A stretch of 47,247 nucleotides of DNA, from NCBI GenBank assembly GCA_030524585.1, contig JAUNGJ010000019.1, positions 1 to 47,247 of the forward strand, in the 5' to 3' direction. The notes beneath the pieces were generated by a model, which searched no databases, had not been told where the DNA came from, and worked only from the letters and a program-made list of their open reading frames with translations. Position numbers and translations under genes: made by a program. Of the stretch, positions 47,084 to 47,247 are shown piece by piece. Numbering within the stretch: the stretch's first letter is position 1; the number at the start of each line of letters is the position of its first letter. Source of the stretch: Eubacteriales bacterium. Its GTDB lineage: Bacteria > Bacillota > Clostridia > Lachnospirales > Lachnospiraceae.

Positions 47084-47247
47084 ATGAGGAATTTAGACAA
47101 GTACAAAGGAGTCATCCCGGCATTTTACGCATGTTATGACGAAGAAGGAAACATTAGTCCGGAGGGCGTACAGGCGCTTACAAAGTATTTTGTAGAAAAA
47201 GGAGTAAAGGGAGTCTATGTAAATGGATCTTCCGGAGAATGCATTTA
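47084..47247 (+). CDS. N-acetylneuraminate lyase/DHDPS family protein (3' partial)
   Basis: Only the first 54 codons are in the window. The reading frame starts RNLDKYKGVIPAFYACYDEE, with LTKYFVEKGVKGVYVNGSSG and E after it, the typical beginning of class I aldolases of the NanA/DapA family. AGGAG lies 8 bases before ATG 47084 (ATG 47081 is the alternative). Directly after nanE the likely role is cleavage of N-acetylneuraminate to ManNAc and pyruvate (NanA), but DapA-like alternatives cannot be excluded from this part. Confidence 0.75.
   Translation, partial: MRNLDKYKGVIPAFYACYDEEGNISPEGVQALTKYFVEKGVKGVYVNGSSGECI

Noticed and set aside
1-47247. CRISPR array, prophage or complete transposon
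   Set aside because: No regularly spaced direct repeats, no Cas, integrase, capsid or terminase proteins, and only a deleted IS remnant were seen.

Overview
The window looks like chromosome from a low-to-moderate GC anaerobic Firmicute, most likely a gut Lachnospiraceae (Dorea/Mediterraneibacter/Blautia type). The signs are strong AGGAGG ribosome binding sites, TTGACA/TATAAT promoters, ferredoxin-dependent keto-acid metabolism, heterodimeric ABC exporters with MarR regulators, and small conserved clostridial proteins. Genus is inference; no rRNA is present.

Layout. 1-4.2 kb: tail of an ABC solute-binding protein, tRNA-Gly(CCC), several small proteins, a membrane protein/XRE regulator pair, a PHP phosphatase and a YerC-type TrpR-like protein. 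4.3-16.6 kb: two parallel MarR-ABC-ABC efflux cassettes, each with a recognisable promoter and dyad operator, separated by a DUF1836 gene, a TetR gene and an orphan glgB. The first marR carries a one-base frameshift. 16.6-20.3 kb: a NUDIX hydrolase, then a run of gene wreckage (truncated sugar acetyltransferase, XRE fragment, formamidopyrimidine-DNA glycosylase fragment, DMT-transporter tail) around intact YczE-like and DUF1643 genes. 20.4-27.8 kb: housekeeping-like block with a free-standing FakA C-domain-like protein, a second YczE-like protein, a flavin-reductase-like protein, a DUF1847 protein, PcrA helicase, an alpha/beta hydrolase and an RlmD/TrmA-type methyltransferase. 28-33 kb: AT-rich accessory island with small unknown proteins, broken GNAT, kinase and RpiB-like genes, a likely group II intron 5' fragment, an ATC-hydrolase-family protein and a class I methyltransferase. 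33.3-36.7 kb: glycerate kinase and GH36 alpha-galactosidase. 37.4-41 kb: TetR divergent from an SDR plus a BaiCD/BaiH-like flavin/Fe-S reductase. 41.2-44.8 kb: iorA-iorB-paaK, for oxidative decarboxylation of aryl-pyruvates to aryl-acetyl-CoA. 45.0-45.25 kb: a small terminal-inverted-repeat element that looks like an internally deleted IS256-type insertion sequence. 45.3 kb to the end: nagB divergent from nanE and the start of a nanA-like gene (sialic acid/amino sugar catabolism).

How it fits together. The window combines drug/toxin export, host-glycan and plant-oligosaccharide use (sialic acid, alpha-galactosides), amino-acid fermentation to aryl acetates, and a TetR-controlled redox pair that may act on a steroid-, bile-acid- or enoate-like substrate. 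That last cluster is the best candidate for an undescribed function. No CRISPR array, prophage or complete transposon was seen.
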